Assembly: GCA_011033025.1 (NCBI GenBank)
Contig: WFMF01000110.1
Span: 1-64,000, forward strand
Reading direction: 5' to 3'
From: Beroe forskalii
Taxonomy: Eukaryota > Ctenophora > Nuda > Beroida > Beroidae
Length of the DNA: 64,000 nt
Shown here piece by piece: positions 1-12,879 of the stretch. The first letter of the stretch is position 1, and every line of letters begins with the position of its first letter. Made by a program: the position numbers and the translations under genes. The notes under the pieces are model-generated. The model was not told where the DNA came from and made no database searches. It saw only the letters and a list, made by a program, of their open reading frames with translations.

Positions 1-490
1 GAAAATATCAATTATGTCAAGAAAATATCAAGAATGTAAAGAAAATATCAAGATTGTCAATCTTGATATTTTCTTTACATTCTTGATATTTTCTTGACAT
101 TTTCTTGGCATTCTTGATATTTTTCTTGATATTTTCTTGATATTTTCTTGACATTCTTGATATTTTCTTGAAATTCTTGATATTTTCTTGACATTCTTTA
201 TATTTTCTTGAAATCTTGATTTTTTCTGGCATTCTTGATACTTGACATTTTCTTGATATTTTCTTGAAATTCTTGATATTTTCTTGACATCCTTGATATT
301 TTCTTGACATACCTGATATTTTCTTGACTCAAGAAAATTTCAAGTATGCCAAGAAAATATCAAGGATGTCAAGAAAATATCAAGCATCAATCATGAACAT
401 ACCAAGAAAAATCAAGCATATCAAAAAAGACATCAAGAAATAACAAGAAAGTATCAAGAAAATACCAAGAATGCTAAGAATAAACCAAGG
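1..490. repeat. AT-rich minisatellite, unit near AAGAAAATATCAAGAATGTC
   Basis: Units of about 18-20 bases. The repeat switches strand near position 58 and again near 334, so the block can fold back on itself. It lies in a DNAJC3 intron or just past the visible 3' exon. Long reading frames across it are by-products of the repeat. Confidence 0.85.
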
Positions 491-529
491 AGTTTATCAA
501 GAATATATCAAGAAAACATCATAATTTAC

Positions 530-951
530 CTTTTCTTTTTCATCTGTGTACTTGTCAGGGTGATATTCCCTGGCTAATTTTCTGTACGCCTTATTTATCT
601 GTGACTTATCTGCATTTCTGAAACAGCAAAATTAGAAAATCAAGCAGTACAACGACAGTACAATTACTATATCACTTAGACATTTAATCAAGGTGTCTTT
701 ATCAGGCCTCACAAAACCTGTGAACATGCCTTTACTTGTATAACTTGTATTCACCCTAGGTTTTAGCCCTAGTTCCGACTCTAGCTTTGATTCAGCGCAT
801 AGAAACAAACCTTGGGACTCCCAGTATCTTGTAATAGTCCCTCTTTTTACTCTGTTTCAGGAGTTTTTCTGCTCGTTTCAAACCGTCCTGAACGTGCTTT
901 GTGTCCGTTACTTTGAGCGCACTCTGATAATCTGATATTGCTGACTCAAAA
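530..951 (-). CDS. DNAJC3: J-domain exons of the DNAJC3-like gene
   Basis: Exon 951-811 ends in [10 protein letters not shown] (helix I). Exon 617-530 gives [20 protein letters not shown], then DKYTDEKEK, containing the HPD tripeptide that couples to Hsp70. The intron between them is 193 bases. The donor after EKEK is GTAAAT at 524-529, so at least one further exon lies to the left, across or beyond the minisatellite at 1-490. Confidence 0.9.
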
Positions 952-3900
952 CTGAAACAGATGCGGTTAGATTATCCGGGTTTAATTAATGGTCGGATTA
1001 AGAATTAGATCAACGGTTTGCATGAACTTATATAACGTGGAATCTTCACAACCAAATCTAGGAAAGATATGGAAGAAGCCTTGATGAGAAATCAACTTAC
1101 TCTTCAATTAATATGTAGCATTCTGCTCGATTCGTCAAGGCCTCTATATCTTGGGACTCTAACTCCAGAACTTTAGAGCAAGTTCTGATTCCTTCTTCGG
1201 CAAACCCGCCCTGGTGGAAAGATCTCGTTTGAGGGAATAAACTAAGTTTATATTAAACAAAATGAGATAACTTCAATGCCAAAATCTCATGTTTTCATAA
1301 CACATTTCTCAAACATAGCCCAACCATTAATTCGATCAAATAAATCAAATCGATGTAAATCGATTATCATTTACGCCAAACCCACCTGCTTATTACTGAG
1401 ACAGAGCCTACTTAATATCTTCAAAACTATTTTATTCTGGGACGGCTCCGTTTTAAGAGCAGCCTCCAGCTTCGTTATAGCTTCTCCGTATAAACCTGGA
1501 ACAAAGTACGACATTAATTAGAGCTGAAGAAGATAATCATAAGAGTTTCGAAAACTTCTATTTACAACTCTCTCGTATCAGTATTCAGTTATATCGTTTA
1601 AACTTCAATCTCTTGGGCATTTTGAGATCTTACGAAATGGTTGCGGAGGGAACAAAAGAAGTGAAATAGGAATCTTCACTTCAAGCGGGTCCAATGAGAT
1701 TTAGCGCTTTTGAGAAAAAAAAAAGAGTGGACTCAATTTCTAAAGTATTATTTTTTCACTATCATTTTAACTACAATTATTCGATTCGGAATCACTTTCC
1801 TTACCTTCATTAATTTTATCTTGAGCTGAAGTCAGTTGCTTTACTAGCTTCTTAACTTTCTTATAATGCTCATGACATTCTTTATGATCTTGATCTAACT
1901 TCAGACATTCTCTGATCTCTTTGAAGGTTAAAGAATTCAAAATAATAAGAACACGAGAAATTGCACCGAAGAAAAAAAGATTAATGAAGGAAAACAAGCC
2001 TTGTGCATAAAAGAGGGCATATGACAACCAAAAAGCCCATGATATTTTGCCACCTAAGCACACATTAAACATTAACGATACTAAATAACGATACTAAATA
2101 AAATCATTAGATTTCCTACTTGAGTGACTCCTCCTCGTCCCCCATGAGGTAGTGTAAATGTGAGAGTTTGAGGTAGGCCTCTGTGTTATCGTTAGTAAGC
2201 TTCGCTATAGCTCTTACATCCCCAATGGCGCTGATTATATTCCCTGAGACATTCAAAAACATAATTCTAATCTTTCAAACACAGTAAAGGAAGTGCTGTA
2301 ATCTGATCAATGCATCGCAATAAACTTAGTAAGGAACAGTAAAAATCATGCTGTTTTTAAAAGAGTAATTTAATATCAGAAATTGGATATTGGATTAGCT
2401 AAGTTTTTATGGTCGTTATTGAATAAATAGGTGTATAAATTGCCTCCAAAATTACGAGAAGGCGTAGAAAGAAGAGCTTTGTGCAATATTGCATCCTTTA
2501 GCAGTAGATTTATTGATGTTGAATCAAAACAGTGGCAGGTGTTTAATCGATCAGGCGCTATCTAAACATCTGCTCACCAACCTAGTTTGAGGTAAGCGTC
2601 TGATCGCTTTTCTCGCAGACTCGTGTCCCATTTGGCGATGTCTATAGCTTTATCATAGTGATCAACTGATGATGGGAGAGTATTAGATTTTTTTTCTTTT
2701 GTTTTAGCAAGCAATAATTCAATGCACACCACTGGCAAGTAAACGGAGATTTTCATTATGTGATGAGTCAATGTAATTAGGCTAGCGTCACTGTATCAGG
2801 GAAGCCATGTAAGTTGGGCTGATGAACTTATGAGTATTAGATAAATATTAGAGTATTAGATAAATAAAGGGTAAAATCAAGGGTCAAGTTAAATACACTT
2901 GAGTAACGACCACTTAGTGGGCAAGTTGAAAACGTTGAATGAAACGAGAAAGTTTAATATCAGAAGATTTTGAATATCACGTGATTATCGCCCCCACACT
3001 AATTAGAAGTCTTCACTCACCAGCTGTGGCAAAGTCACTGTTTTCCATGGCTGCGTCTCCTTCCTCCACAGCCTGAGCCAGGATTGGGACCTCTCTCAGA
3101 CCTTCTTCTGCTTTGTCACGGTCAACTGACATCTGAAGATTATAAAATCTCATCTCAGAGTGTCCTATCATCAAAATAAAATATCTATGATCTTAAGTAC
3201 CTCGCAGCGGTGCGAACTTGTGGATCTAAAACCCGGAGTAAAACTGGATAATTTCTCTTGAAATGACCAGACATCAGCGCCATATATCCAGCCTTTGCCT
3301 CATCTATCTTCCCTTGCTTCAGTAGCACGCCAGCTCGTTCAGATTTCGCCTGAATTGTACGTCCGTTAGGATTACTGTTTCATTTCACAGCCTAAACTTT
3401 CCTGAAAAGTCTTCAGGAAAACTTGGAAATTTCTAAAAGAGGATTCACAATGATCGTACACTGGAATCTCAGTATAAACACGTAGTGATGCAGAACCCAA
3501 TTACCTCTTATTAACAGGTGTTTGTGATTTGCGATGGGTTTCCAACTTGATTAAGACACGTATACCAGCGATTTTGTATACGCCGCGCAAATAAAAGACG
3601 CGCAAATCCAACCATGCGCGCGAAGGGTATCAATAAATTGTCTTCGCGGCTTACAAACATGCTCCACATTCTGGAATAAAAACCAAGTCAGACTACTAAA
3701 ACCAACCATCTTTGGGACAAAATAACTGAATTTCTAATTTTCATAAAATGCGCCTTATTCGGCCCTGGAGGACACAAAATTACATGGTTTTCGAAAGCTC
3801 CTGATTTAAAGTTTATCGTACGTATCATTTAACGTTTTAAACTTGCTCCCTAAACAAAAACGGGAATTCTGGGCAAAAAAATGCGTTTTTGAAAAATTTA

Positions 3901-5753
3901 ATTATATGGACTCTTATTCATCCAGAAGGACCCAAATACTTGTTTTACGGCATAAAAAGGCAATTCAGACCATCTCCAACCCATTTTGGGCCAAAATGAC
4001 GAACTTTTTGTTTTTCGAAAAAAGTGCCCTTTCTGGCCCTGGAGGCCACAAATTACACTGGATTTGCCTGAAAATTGGTTTCGGAGGTCGCATTGAGATA
4101 CCAAACAATGAGCAATCGGTTTCATGACATTTCGGAAAAGTCGAATTTTTGACCCGAAAAAAGTCCCAGTGTATAGTAAGGTGTTTTTTCGGGTCAAAAA
4201 TTCGACTTTCTCGAAATTCCCCGAAACCGATTGAACTTTGTTTGGTATCAAGAAATAATCTCGGAAACCAAATTTCAGCCAATATGAACTTGATTTGTGG
4301 CCTACAGGCCAAAATGAGGGAGAAAAACAGGAATTCTGGGCCAAAAAATGTGTTTTTGAAAAATTCAATTATACGGACCCTTATTCATCCAGAAGGACCC
4401 AAATACATGTTTTGTGACATAAAAAGGCAATTCAGACCATCTTCAGCCCTTCTTGGGCCAAAATAAGGAAATTTTTGTTTTTTGAAAAAAGTGCCCTTTC
4501 TGGCCCTGGTGGCCACAAATTACATTCGATTTGCCTGAAATTTGGGTTCGGAGGTCGCACTGAGATGCCAAACAATGAGCAATCGGTTTTATGACATTTC
4601 GAGAAAGTCGAATTTTTGACCCAAAAAAAATCCCAGTGTATATAGTCCAGTGTTTTTTTGGGGTCAAAAATTCGACTTTCTCGAAATTTCCCGAAACTGA
4701 TTGAATATCGTTTGGCATCATAAAATAATCACGGAAACCAAATTTCAGCCAATATGAACTTGATTTGTGGCCTACAGGCCAAAAAGAGGGAGAAGAACAG
4801 GAATTCATGGCCAAAAAATGCATCTTTTTCAAGTTAGATTATCCGGACTTTTACTCATCCAACAGGAACACAATACATGTTTTGTGACACAAAAAGGCAA
4901 TTCAGACCAATTTCAACCCATTTCGGGATAAAATAACGGAAATTCTTTTTTCGAAAAAAAACATGCTGTTTTTATAACCATGACAAAATGTAAGAAAAAC
5001 CTCCTGAAAGTGCCTGAATTTCTAATTCAGACACATCAACACTGGATAATTAAGTATATTGAAGTGTTATACTGTCAATAGCAAAGAAAATAAAACTGGT
5101 ATACTGACTGAAATATTATTCAGTGCAGATATATATAAGGCAAAGTATTGTTTGACAGTTGACATTTACCTACTTTATAACATTGTTTCATTAAAAATAA
5201 CATTGTTTCATTAATTATAGTTAGAAGAGAAATCAGTTAAAACAGTCAAAGCCTTACCCTGTGAAAGTCTGGCTTAATGTTGATGACGGAATCGAAATCA
5301 GCCAAAGCTTGCCTATGCCTGCCCAGAGCAAGGTATACAGTGGCTCTTTGGTAGTAGGCTAGATAGTTCTTAGTATCCCCCTCTGAAACACATTGTATTT
5401 CAGTGCTGTACAAGATTACAAGAATACATCATTTCATTTCTTCAGTATTAAGTAAAAGTTGAATGAAATATACTTGTCATTTGATATCAAATCAAACTTT
5501 TTACAGTTTTAAGTCAAGTGGAAAAGTGGTAGAATCATTACAGAATATTGACCAAACATTTGAGTGAGGGAATGTTTTTTGTGACCAAAATATTGATCAA
5601 ATTTAAGAAATAGAGAAATTTAATGGCTATCTTCAATATTTGAAAACAAGAGTGAGAATTTCCACAAACCTACAGCAGCATGATAGTGGTTGAGAGCTTC
5701 CCCAAGACTCCCGGCCCTCAACAGCTGTGTTCCCTGCTCTAGGTGCTGGCTGA
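530..5753 (-). CDS. DNAJC3: DNAJC3 / p58IPK-like ER co-chaperone (partial, 11 exons)
   Basis: Eleven exons on the minus strand, in transcript order: 5753-5674, 5382-5258, 3349-3201, 3132-3021, 2665-2578, 2243-2120, 1918-1805, 1495-1386, 1210-1101, 951-811 and 617-530, all with GT-AG borders. The product reads as TPR helices (for example [45 protein letters not shown]) followed by a J domain that starts [10 protein letters not shown] (exon 951-811) and carries the HPD motif in [10 protein letters not shown] (exon 617-530). That order, and the [10 protein letters not shown] junction, are characteristic of DNAJC3, an ER-lumen co-chaperone that binds unfolded clients through TPRs and stimulates the Hsp70 BiP through the J domain. 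The signal-peptide exon (upstream of 5753) was not recognised, and the C-terminus after the HPD exon is outside the window. Family assignment is firm; exon edges are inferred. Confidence 0.92.
3793..3855. repeat. Dispersed repeat, copy 1 of 3
   Basis: A stretch reading GCTCCTGATTTAAAGTTTAT, then TTTAACGTTTTAAACTTGCTC. Related copies lie at 35763-35820 and 41955-42010. It abuts the 470-base tandem repeat in this DNAJC3 intron. Confidence 0.6.
3856..4960. repeat. Tandem repeat with about 470-base unit, 2.3 copies
   Basis: The landmark GGAATTCTGGGC recurs at 3863, 4330 and (as GGAATTCATGGC) 4800, a period of 467-470. Each unit holds an internal inverted repeat around AAAGTCGAATTTTTGACCC, which opens short frames on both strands. 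No coding signal; it lies in the DNAJC3 intron between exons 5258-5382 and 3201-3349. Confidence 0.85.
5674..5753 (-). CDS. DNAJC3: DNAJC3-like exon, first TPR helices
   Basis: Reads [20 protein letters not shown], the usual first TPR of the family just after the signal peptide. The acceptor is at 5754-5756 or three bases downstream, and the donor at 5668-5673. It is the most 5' exon I can identify. Confidence 0.85.
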
Positions 5754-6280
5754 CTGTCAGACTCCATGGAAATGGAATGTGTGCATGCAAAACTCTGACA
5801 GCTCTCCAAATATTACTCAGTGTGGTACTGTAGTGTGTGGTGTTTACTGTTTACTAAGGTACAAAGCAATGCCTGTAAATTTCACACTTCAACTGGAGAA
5901 TTGAATTGAGAATAAAGAAAGGAGTGCTTGGTGAAGTTACAATTTGAACTCTCACCAAAATATGTATAAAATGTATCAGAACTAACACCAAATCGTGTGT
6001 CTATAGCTATGTATAAAGTAGACAAATTGTAGCTCCCTTAATCTAACTCAATTCTACTGACCAATAACCTTGCAAGATAAATATAGTCTCTACCTCCATG
6101 TATGATGAAAGTACACTACTAAGGATAGCACAGCAAGCTTAACTTGCTGTATAGTTGTCTGACAGGTCATGTGCTATCCTGGAAAATTCATTATTACATA
6201 ACTTCAATCTGAAGATCTAAATTCAAAAGGGAGCCTCATGTAACTAAGATTATTCAAAGGTTAATGATAAATGCATTTTA

Positions 6281-6412
6281 ATCATAAAGAAAACTTTCTT
6301 CAAGACATCAATCTGCAAGACTAAGTGAGTCACACCAAGGTGAGTTTATAATAAATGTATCAAGAATCTTAAAAGTGTGCAGATTGATGTCTTGAAATTT
6401 TTCTTTATGATT
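6281..6412. repeat. Inverted repeat (hairpin) with about 35-base arms
   Basis: The arm ATCATAAAGAAAACTTTCTT continuing to ATCTGCA (6281-6316) is mirrored at 6378-6412. Size and form fit a small foldback element. No reading frame inside. Confidence 0.6.
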
Positions 6413-6967
6413 TCATATATTAAGAATCTGGCTTGTCATCCAGAGAAAGCAACACATTGATGGCTTTCAGCCAATGTATCATTTTCTTGCAGTTCATCAT
6501 TGATTCTGCAACATGGGACAGTATGGTTAAGTTGCTCATTAAGGTTGAACAGCTTTTAATCGAAAATTGGAATTGGTGAGCTTTACTATGGTTACTATGT
6601 AGTTGCACACACTAAATTTATCACACATGCAGCACTTCAATCATTAATAATTATGATAGCTCATAACTTTCAGTCTGATTGTTAGGCTTTGATGCATCTG
6701 CAGAATGGTATCATTTGAAACTCTCAATGGAGGTATGACTAAGATGTAAGAGCTGGTACTCTGTGGCCAGCATTAAATGAGCTAGGTGTCTTGTGGCCGA
6801 CAAGGCTCAATAGTATTTCATAAGGGTAGTGATATAGTGAGTAATAATGTCTAGCTCAAAGGGTCGAGCCACTATTACAAACCATTTTACCTACTAATAC
6901 TGCATCCACTATAAAGATAAAGATAAGGGACGAACATACTTGCAATTCCGTGTACTCCTGTTGCAAA

Positions 6968-7237
6968 CTACTGTAAGACGTATTTGTTAACCGGTTGACC
7001 TACAAAGACATCAGCTTCTTCATGGGATCTGCGAGCAAAGCAGATCATCTGAATGTCCTCAGGGCACACTTTGAAAAGATAATCAATCCCAGCATTTCTT
7101 GGAGAACGATATGAAGCTTCCTGGATCTGATTTTTTCTAATAACTACAAGAAAATTAGAGGGAAATTTAGAGGGAAAAGGGTCCACTGTTATGTTAATCA
7201 TGATCATGGTGGCTGCCTTTTCAAGTATTGATATCAA
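6968..7237 (-). other. Unassigned open frame upstream of DNAJC3-like gene
   Basis: An 89-codon frame on the minus strand, with FARRSHEEADVFVGQPVNKY near its end. The residue mix looks more protein-like than the surrounding repeats, but I recognise no domain, and no conserved splice partner is visible. It could be a decayed element or an exon of an unknown gene. Confidence 0.2.
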
Positions 7238-7379
7238 ATCACAAGTGATTTTTTTTCAAGTTCTTTGCAAAAAGCAACGACCCTCAGAGAATCTATGTTT
7301 GGTCAGTTATAATTTGCTACTTTGCATGTGTTGCTGTAATCAGCATCTGTTATGTTCTGATAAACCTCAGTGCGCGTAC

Positions 7380-7990
7380 TGCTAAGTTCCCCTAACCAGG
7401 GGTGCTAAGTGCTTGCCTTGCTAAACACGTATATCCCTGTGTGGCTCGCGCGGCGCGCTTCCCCAGTGTGTCCCGTAGGGAAGCGCGCGGCGCGTACACA
7501 CACCTATGCGGGCTTAGGAAGTGCTTGCCGCACTCCGCACTCTGTGCGGCGTGCGCGTAATTTAACCAGGGCCCTGGTTAGGGCAAAGTGCTAAAGAATC
7601 TAATAAAGCGCGTACACACACCTATGTGGGCCTAGGATCGTTGCACCGCGCGGCGCGGCGCACTTCCTCAGAAGCGCGCGGCAAGTACACCCACCTATGA
7701 GGGCTTAGGAAGCGCCGCGCGCTTCTGAAGAACAAAGAAGCGAAGCTTACAGTTACCGCGTAACTCAAACTTGTCTGACGTCGTCACGCGCGCTAGGGGT
7801 CTTCCTAAGCCCGCATAGATGTGCGTACGCGCGCCGCGCAACGCACACAGGGATATATGTGTTTAGCAAGAGGGAGTCAGGCAACGCCTGACAAACTCAA
7901 ACTGCAGGGATCTACGTGTTTAGCAAAGCCGCTTCGCGAACATTGAACAAAGATATAAACGTGTTTATCAATTCGCAAACGCACGCAGAT
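7380..7990. repeat. GC-rich, CpG-rich foldback block
   Basis: An abrupt GC-rich island of GCGCGCGGC-type words in AT-rich flanks. TTGCTAAACACGTATATCCC (7418 on) is mirrored by GGGATATATGTGTTTAGCAA (7850 on), and a further copy lies near 7907-7930. The words GCGGGCTTAGGAAG and CACACACCTATG recur inside. It could be a foldback element; a CpG-island promoter is less likely because no first exon is visible. Confidence 0.55.
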
Positions 7991-9368
7991 GCACTTCTGA
8001 CTTCCGTTACAGTTATCGAAAGTGAATCTGCAGTGCATCAGAATTGCACATTTTATTGAGCTTTCGAGCCTTCAGTCAACGAACGATCTGCACAATTATG
8101 CTTTTCTGCTATATTTTTTTAACAGTAACTGGGAGTGGGTATTACACGAACGTTCAATTTCAAACAAGCGCTGCTTTCGTGTGGACTGTGGAGATTTCAG
8201 AATCAGTATATAAATGTCTTTTATTTTGAAATGGAATGGAAAGGAGAAATGAAAAAAGCTTATAATTGCAAGTTGAAGTCAGGTATTATTTGGAAATGGT
8301 ATGGGTATGACAAGTACATAAATTTGTAACCGAGACATTAGGATTTCTGCCTTTTCCATGAAAATTGGAATAGGATCCAAAGCTTGTAAAGAACTAATGA
8401 TATATGAAAATGCTCAAATGAGAATAAACCTTGCTAAAAATTTAGTAAAATTCTACACAAAATCTATGGCAAAACAAAAATTTTAAAATCTATGGCAAAA
8501 CACAAATCTTCGGGAATAGTAAAATTTTTAAGCACCTTTTGAAATTTAACGTAAATAATATTCAGTTTCAAATGAATCCTTAGTCTGGCATTAACAATAA
8601 GAGTAAATTTTCAAGATCATTTTCAAATATCTTAAACAAATTAAATGGCAATATGAATAAGCAGTCCAGAACTGATTTCCAGTTCCCAATTTTCTATTCC
8701 CACTGGAAAAACGTTCATTTTTATTTATTGTTTTCTAATTATAATCCAAAAATTATAACACTTAGAATTATAATATCCTTCTATTTTTAATCACTACGAA
8801 TACCAATCATCTTCTAAGCTTCTATTTCTATCGTCAAACCATTTGTTTCATGGCGAAAATTACATTTTGAAAAAAATACTTCGATTTCATAAAACGCCGA
8901 TCTCTATAACGTTAATTAACTTCCAATAAAATTGAAACTTAATTCCGATTTGTTACGATGATTTTGGTTATCACGTAATCAAACTTAAGTTTAAAATCAA
9001 TATGAATAAGTATCCGTAAAACTTATCCGTAGAAAATTAAATGCTTTCTACTCCCTACCTTTACAATTACATACATAGTGCATGAATCATTATCTATAAA
9101 TACAAGAAATCAACGGCAAGCACATCTACAGACATGCATTAAAAATAACTTCGATTTAATCAAAATGATGAAGATAAAATATTTCCATGTATCCTTAGCT
9201 ATATGAGTCTAACTCTGATAGTTCAATTCTGCTGTAAAATATATAGGATGCGGAAACGCAAACGATAATAAAAAGGGTCAGCAAAATTTTGAAAAAAACA
9301 AGTTCACATTTTCTCATTTCAAATGATATCAATATGGGGTCACGTGATTCATGATCAGATTCACGTCA
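7991..9368. other. AT-rich intergenic stretch without recognised gene
   Basis: Between the DNAJC3-like gene and the 3' end of the left IgSF gene. I see only short partial duplications (ATCTATGGCAAAACA twice near 8464-8505). No conserved exon on either strand. Confidence 0.5.
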
Positions 9369-9374
9369 TTTATT
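9369..9374 (-). terminator. AATAAA polyadenylation signal of the left IgSF gene
   Basis: TTTATT on the plus strand gives AATAAA on the minus strand, 23-28 bases beyond the TGA at 9397-9399. Suitable hexamer position for a short 3' UTR. Confidence 0.5.
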
Positions 9375-9396
9375 CCTTATAAGGGCATCACGTGAT

Positions 9397-9454
9397 TCAC
9401 GCCAAGGATTGTTCAGCCTCGCCATCTACGAGAGTCTCGGTCTTTCGCTTGCGT
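9397..9454 (-). CDS. Last exon: basic cytoplasmic tail
   Basis: The acceptor TTTTTAG precedes ACGCAAGC. Joined to the donor at 9920 it gives [19 protein letters not shown] and TGA. A cluster of basic residues right after a hydrophobic helix is the expected stop-transfer signal. No ITAM or ITIM tyrosine motif is present. Confidence 0.75.
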
Positions 9455-12400
9455 CTAAAAATTAAAGGGGAATTAGAAATCGCCATTTTATGGAACTTAA
9501 AGTTCCGGGTCACGGGTGAAGGCTGAAAGGTTGTTTCAATTATGATATTTTCTTCCTAAACCGACATACTTCGAAGAATCACCTGATTTTACTAGGGAAA
9601 CAACTGCAGAATTAGAACGCAGTTAATGACAGAGTGAAAAAACCTCTCATCTACTTCTAACACTCATCTAACACTTAACATGAGGAAGTAGCCCAGGTCC
9701 GAGTCACGTGACACGTTCACGTGACACCTGGTCCCCACATGGCATATCACGTGACTACCACGTGGTAACCAAGTGGTAACCACGTGACTAATGTCTGAGG
9801 ATCTCCAAGTTTGGCATTTATCCAAGTTACCTGAACAAAATGAGGTAGGAGAAGATTGGCATTTCTCCAAGTTACCTGAACAAAATAAGGTAGGAGAAGA
9901 TTGGCATTTCTCCAAGTTACCTGAACAAAATGAGGTAGGAGAGGACAGCCACCAGAGCCACGGAGCAGGAGGCAGCAGTTCCAACCACCACAACCTTCCT
10001 GTCAGACTCTTCCTCGATATACTCTGAAGGAGGCAGATCATGGGTTTGGACATTCACATATATGGTTTTATGAGTGATATGGTCAAATTCGCGCGCAGTA
10101 CTTAAAATTTCGAGCTGGAATTGATCCAAGTTGTTAACCAGTAGAGGAAGGAAAGGCTAACCTCCTTGACTGAGGGTTGAGTTCTGTGACCAATCATCCA
10201 AGAAGTCACCTACCACCGAACGCTTCTTCCTGGGAAAAGAAAACCGATAAAGATATTATGTTGAATAGATTGATTGAAAACGCCCGGTGGGCGCTGGCAT
10301 GTGCCTCAATAGAAGTATCAAATATACTGATAACACAGCAAAAAGTCTGCACATAGCTCAAATTGAAAACTATCAAAACATAGAATTAAAAGCATTGACC
10401 CAAATGGCAAATAAGTTAAAAACACGATTAAGTGTTGCGCGTAACAAAACTCAGGTCCCCTCCTTACCTGGGATCCTCAAAATGAAACTGAACTTAACAA
10501 ATCGGCCGAAATAAAGTATAGCTTATTATACAGTGAAATTCAAACATCATACTTGGGTACGAGTGTGTTGAATTTTAATTGTTGCAGTGCTGTAATAGCA
10601 ATAGATTATCAGGCAATCAACCTATAGCTTCTATAATTCGATCGTGTTGCACTGTACAATTTCATGTTATTTAAATTTTCAAATAAAATACACAAAAATG
10701 TATTCAGAATATAGATTCCGCTTACTTATTGCCTTGACAACTAGGTCCAACTCTGACAGGCCCGTCGACTGCTGTGTTAGCGTTAGCGGCCTCGCCATTC
10801 AGATATTTATCTGAAGAAGTGAGCGATGAGGAAAATGTTGGAATCAGAGAAGGGTAAGTTCATACTACAAACTACAGTACAGAAGTGCTGCCACCCGATC
10901 AATATATGTCTTTATAATCGTCTGTAGTTAGGGATCGTTCACATATTATGTAATCAATTTTTTGCCGATTTTAACCCCCCTCCCCCTCGTAATCAAGTTT
11001 ACAGTAGTTGTATTTGTTACATTAACATGTAACGTAATCATTCCGAAACGCCCTCCCTCCCGCTAGGTGATTACGTAATAATGTGAACGATCCCTTTGTG
11101 AGCAGAAATAATAAAAATAGTTTAATATCATGCTCATATCATGCCCACCGATTTATGCAAGTGTCAAAAGGAATGAATTAAAGAGATTCAATGAATTTAT
11201 TAAATGAATTTATAAAACTATATATTTTCTTACTGCCATTGAATGTCACAGTGAGGATGAACTCAAGCTTCTGGTTTTCTGCATCATAGTTACACGTAGT
11301 CTTTTCTTTCACAAGAGTACAGGGAACTGAGGGGTCGACAATTAAACATGAGTTAAACGGGAGTTAAACAGGAGTTAAACGGGAATCAAACTGGAATTAA
11401 AACATAGAATTAAAACAAGGAATCAAAGATGGCATACGAACATGTGATAGTTGCTTAGCTGTCAAGGTAGTCCATTTTCAATGACCAGAGAAGGAAACGA
11501 ATCAAATGAAATTCTTACCCGAGGACAATTTTGCAACAAATTGTTTCAACATAACATTCAATGAGCGATCAACTACTTAATAAATTAGTATATCCAATTG
11601 TTTTCAGAGCTCAATAAATGATACATAAATCAAGTAAAGAACTAATAAACCCAATCCACTCACTTTCTGCCCCAGATTTCAAACACGTCGTCACAGGAAA
11701 GAAGCCACAGGTTTGACCAGATGCGGACTCACCACGCAGCACTGAGTTAATATTCGCTTTGGTGTATGCTTCCTTACCAGTCGTCGCAGTATCTTGACAG
11801 AGCTGCAAATGATAACATTCTTACAGTTCTCAAGACACTGAAGTTTAAACGAAATAACTGATTCGAGAGAATTTTAATCAGAAGCTTTCGAAAATCTTGT
11901 GATTAACGTCGTCATACACCTTCTTACAGGTTTATGAAGTTAAGATTCATCTTCGAACTCCAAAAGCGGAATTATGACTGAAAAGACAGTTTTCTAGCGG
12001 TAAATTTGAAAGCTCGGAAAATCAAAGTTTTTCTCGTTCCGTTCGACAACTATAGTACTTTAGACGCTCAAAGCCACTTTAAATCCTTTAAATGTCACCA
12101 GCTGCGCTGTCGACATTTAAATTGTATAAAGCCGTGCTGTCGCAGGGCCTTATGTTTTCTGCAAGTTCGTCTGACGCGTCTAAAGTACATATAATATCCT
12201 TCTTGAGAATTAGTGGACACATCAGTTCAAAATACCGTAACAGAACACGGAAAAATACACGAAACGATGGGTCAGTGGTGCAGGTATGGTATCGCTTTGG
12301 GCACAGGATCGATGGATCATGAGTTCGAATCCCGGCCAGCGCCACTGAGCTAAGGGTGAGAGATTTATCTCGTGCCTATGCAGCCCAACGGTTCACTCAG

Positions 12401-12842
12401 CCGAGCATACAGGAAACTGTGCGGGAGGGGTAAATGAGGAGCTGTCCATTGCAGCGAAGTCTCGGGCGAATGAAGTATGGATTACACTTCCTTAACCGCC
12501 ACTGTCTTGATTACTTGGATCCTTCGATTCCTGTCATTGGCTGTACAGCTGTTGGAATAGAAGTAAAACCTTCGAGATACACGAAATGCTTACCAAGTAG
12601 TCTTGAGTCGCAGTTGAGATTCTAGTTGTTTTGGTGAACTCGTGAAAGAGTGTGACAACGTTGCAAGGCATCAACTTCTTGTCATACACCCCGGTCGTCT
12701 TGGTGCATCTAATGGATTTGGCAACCTGTGGGAATATCATGCCATCTTCCATCTGACAATTATAGAAATCATGACAATTTAAACATATACAGATATACTA
12801 TCAATTTATCTCATTTCAAATACAAATACATAAAATTCAATA

Positions 12843-12879
<37 letters not shown>

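Noticed and set aside
3843-4832. Overlapping frames on both strands in the DNAJC3 intron
   Set aside because: Arise from the tandem repeat with internal inverted repeats; no domain and no codon pattern.
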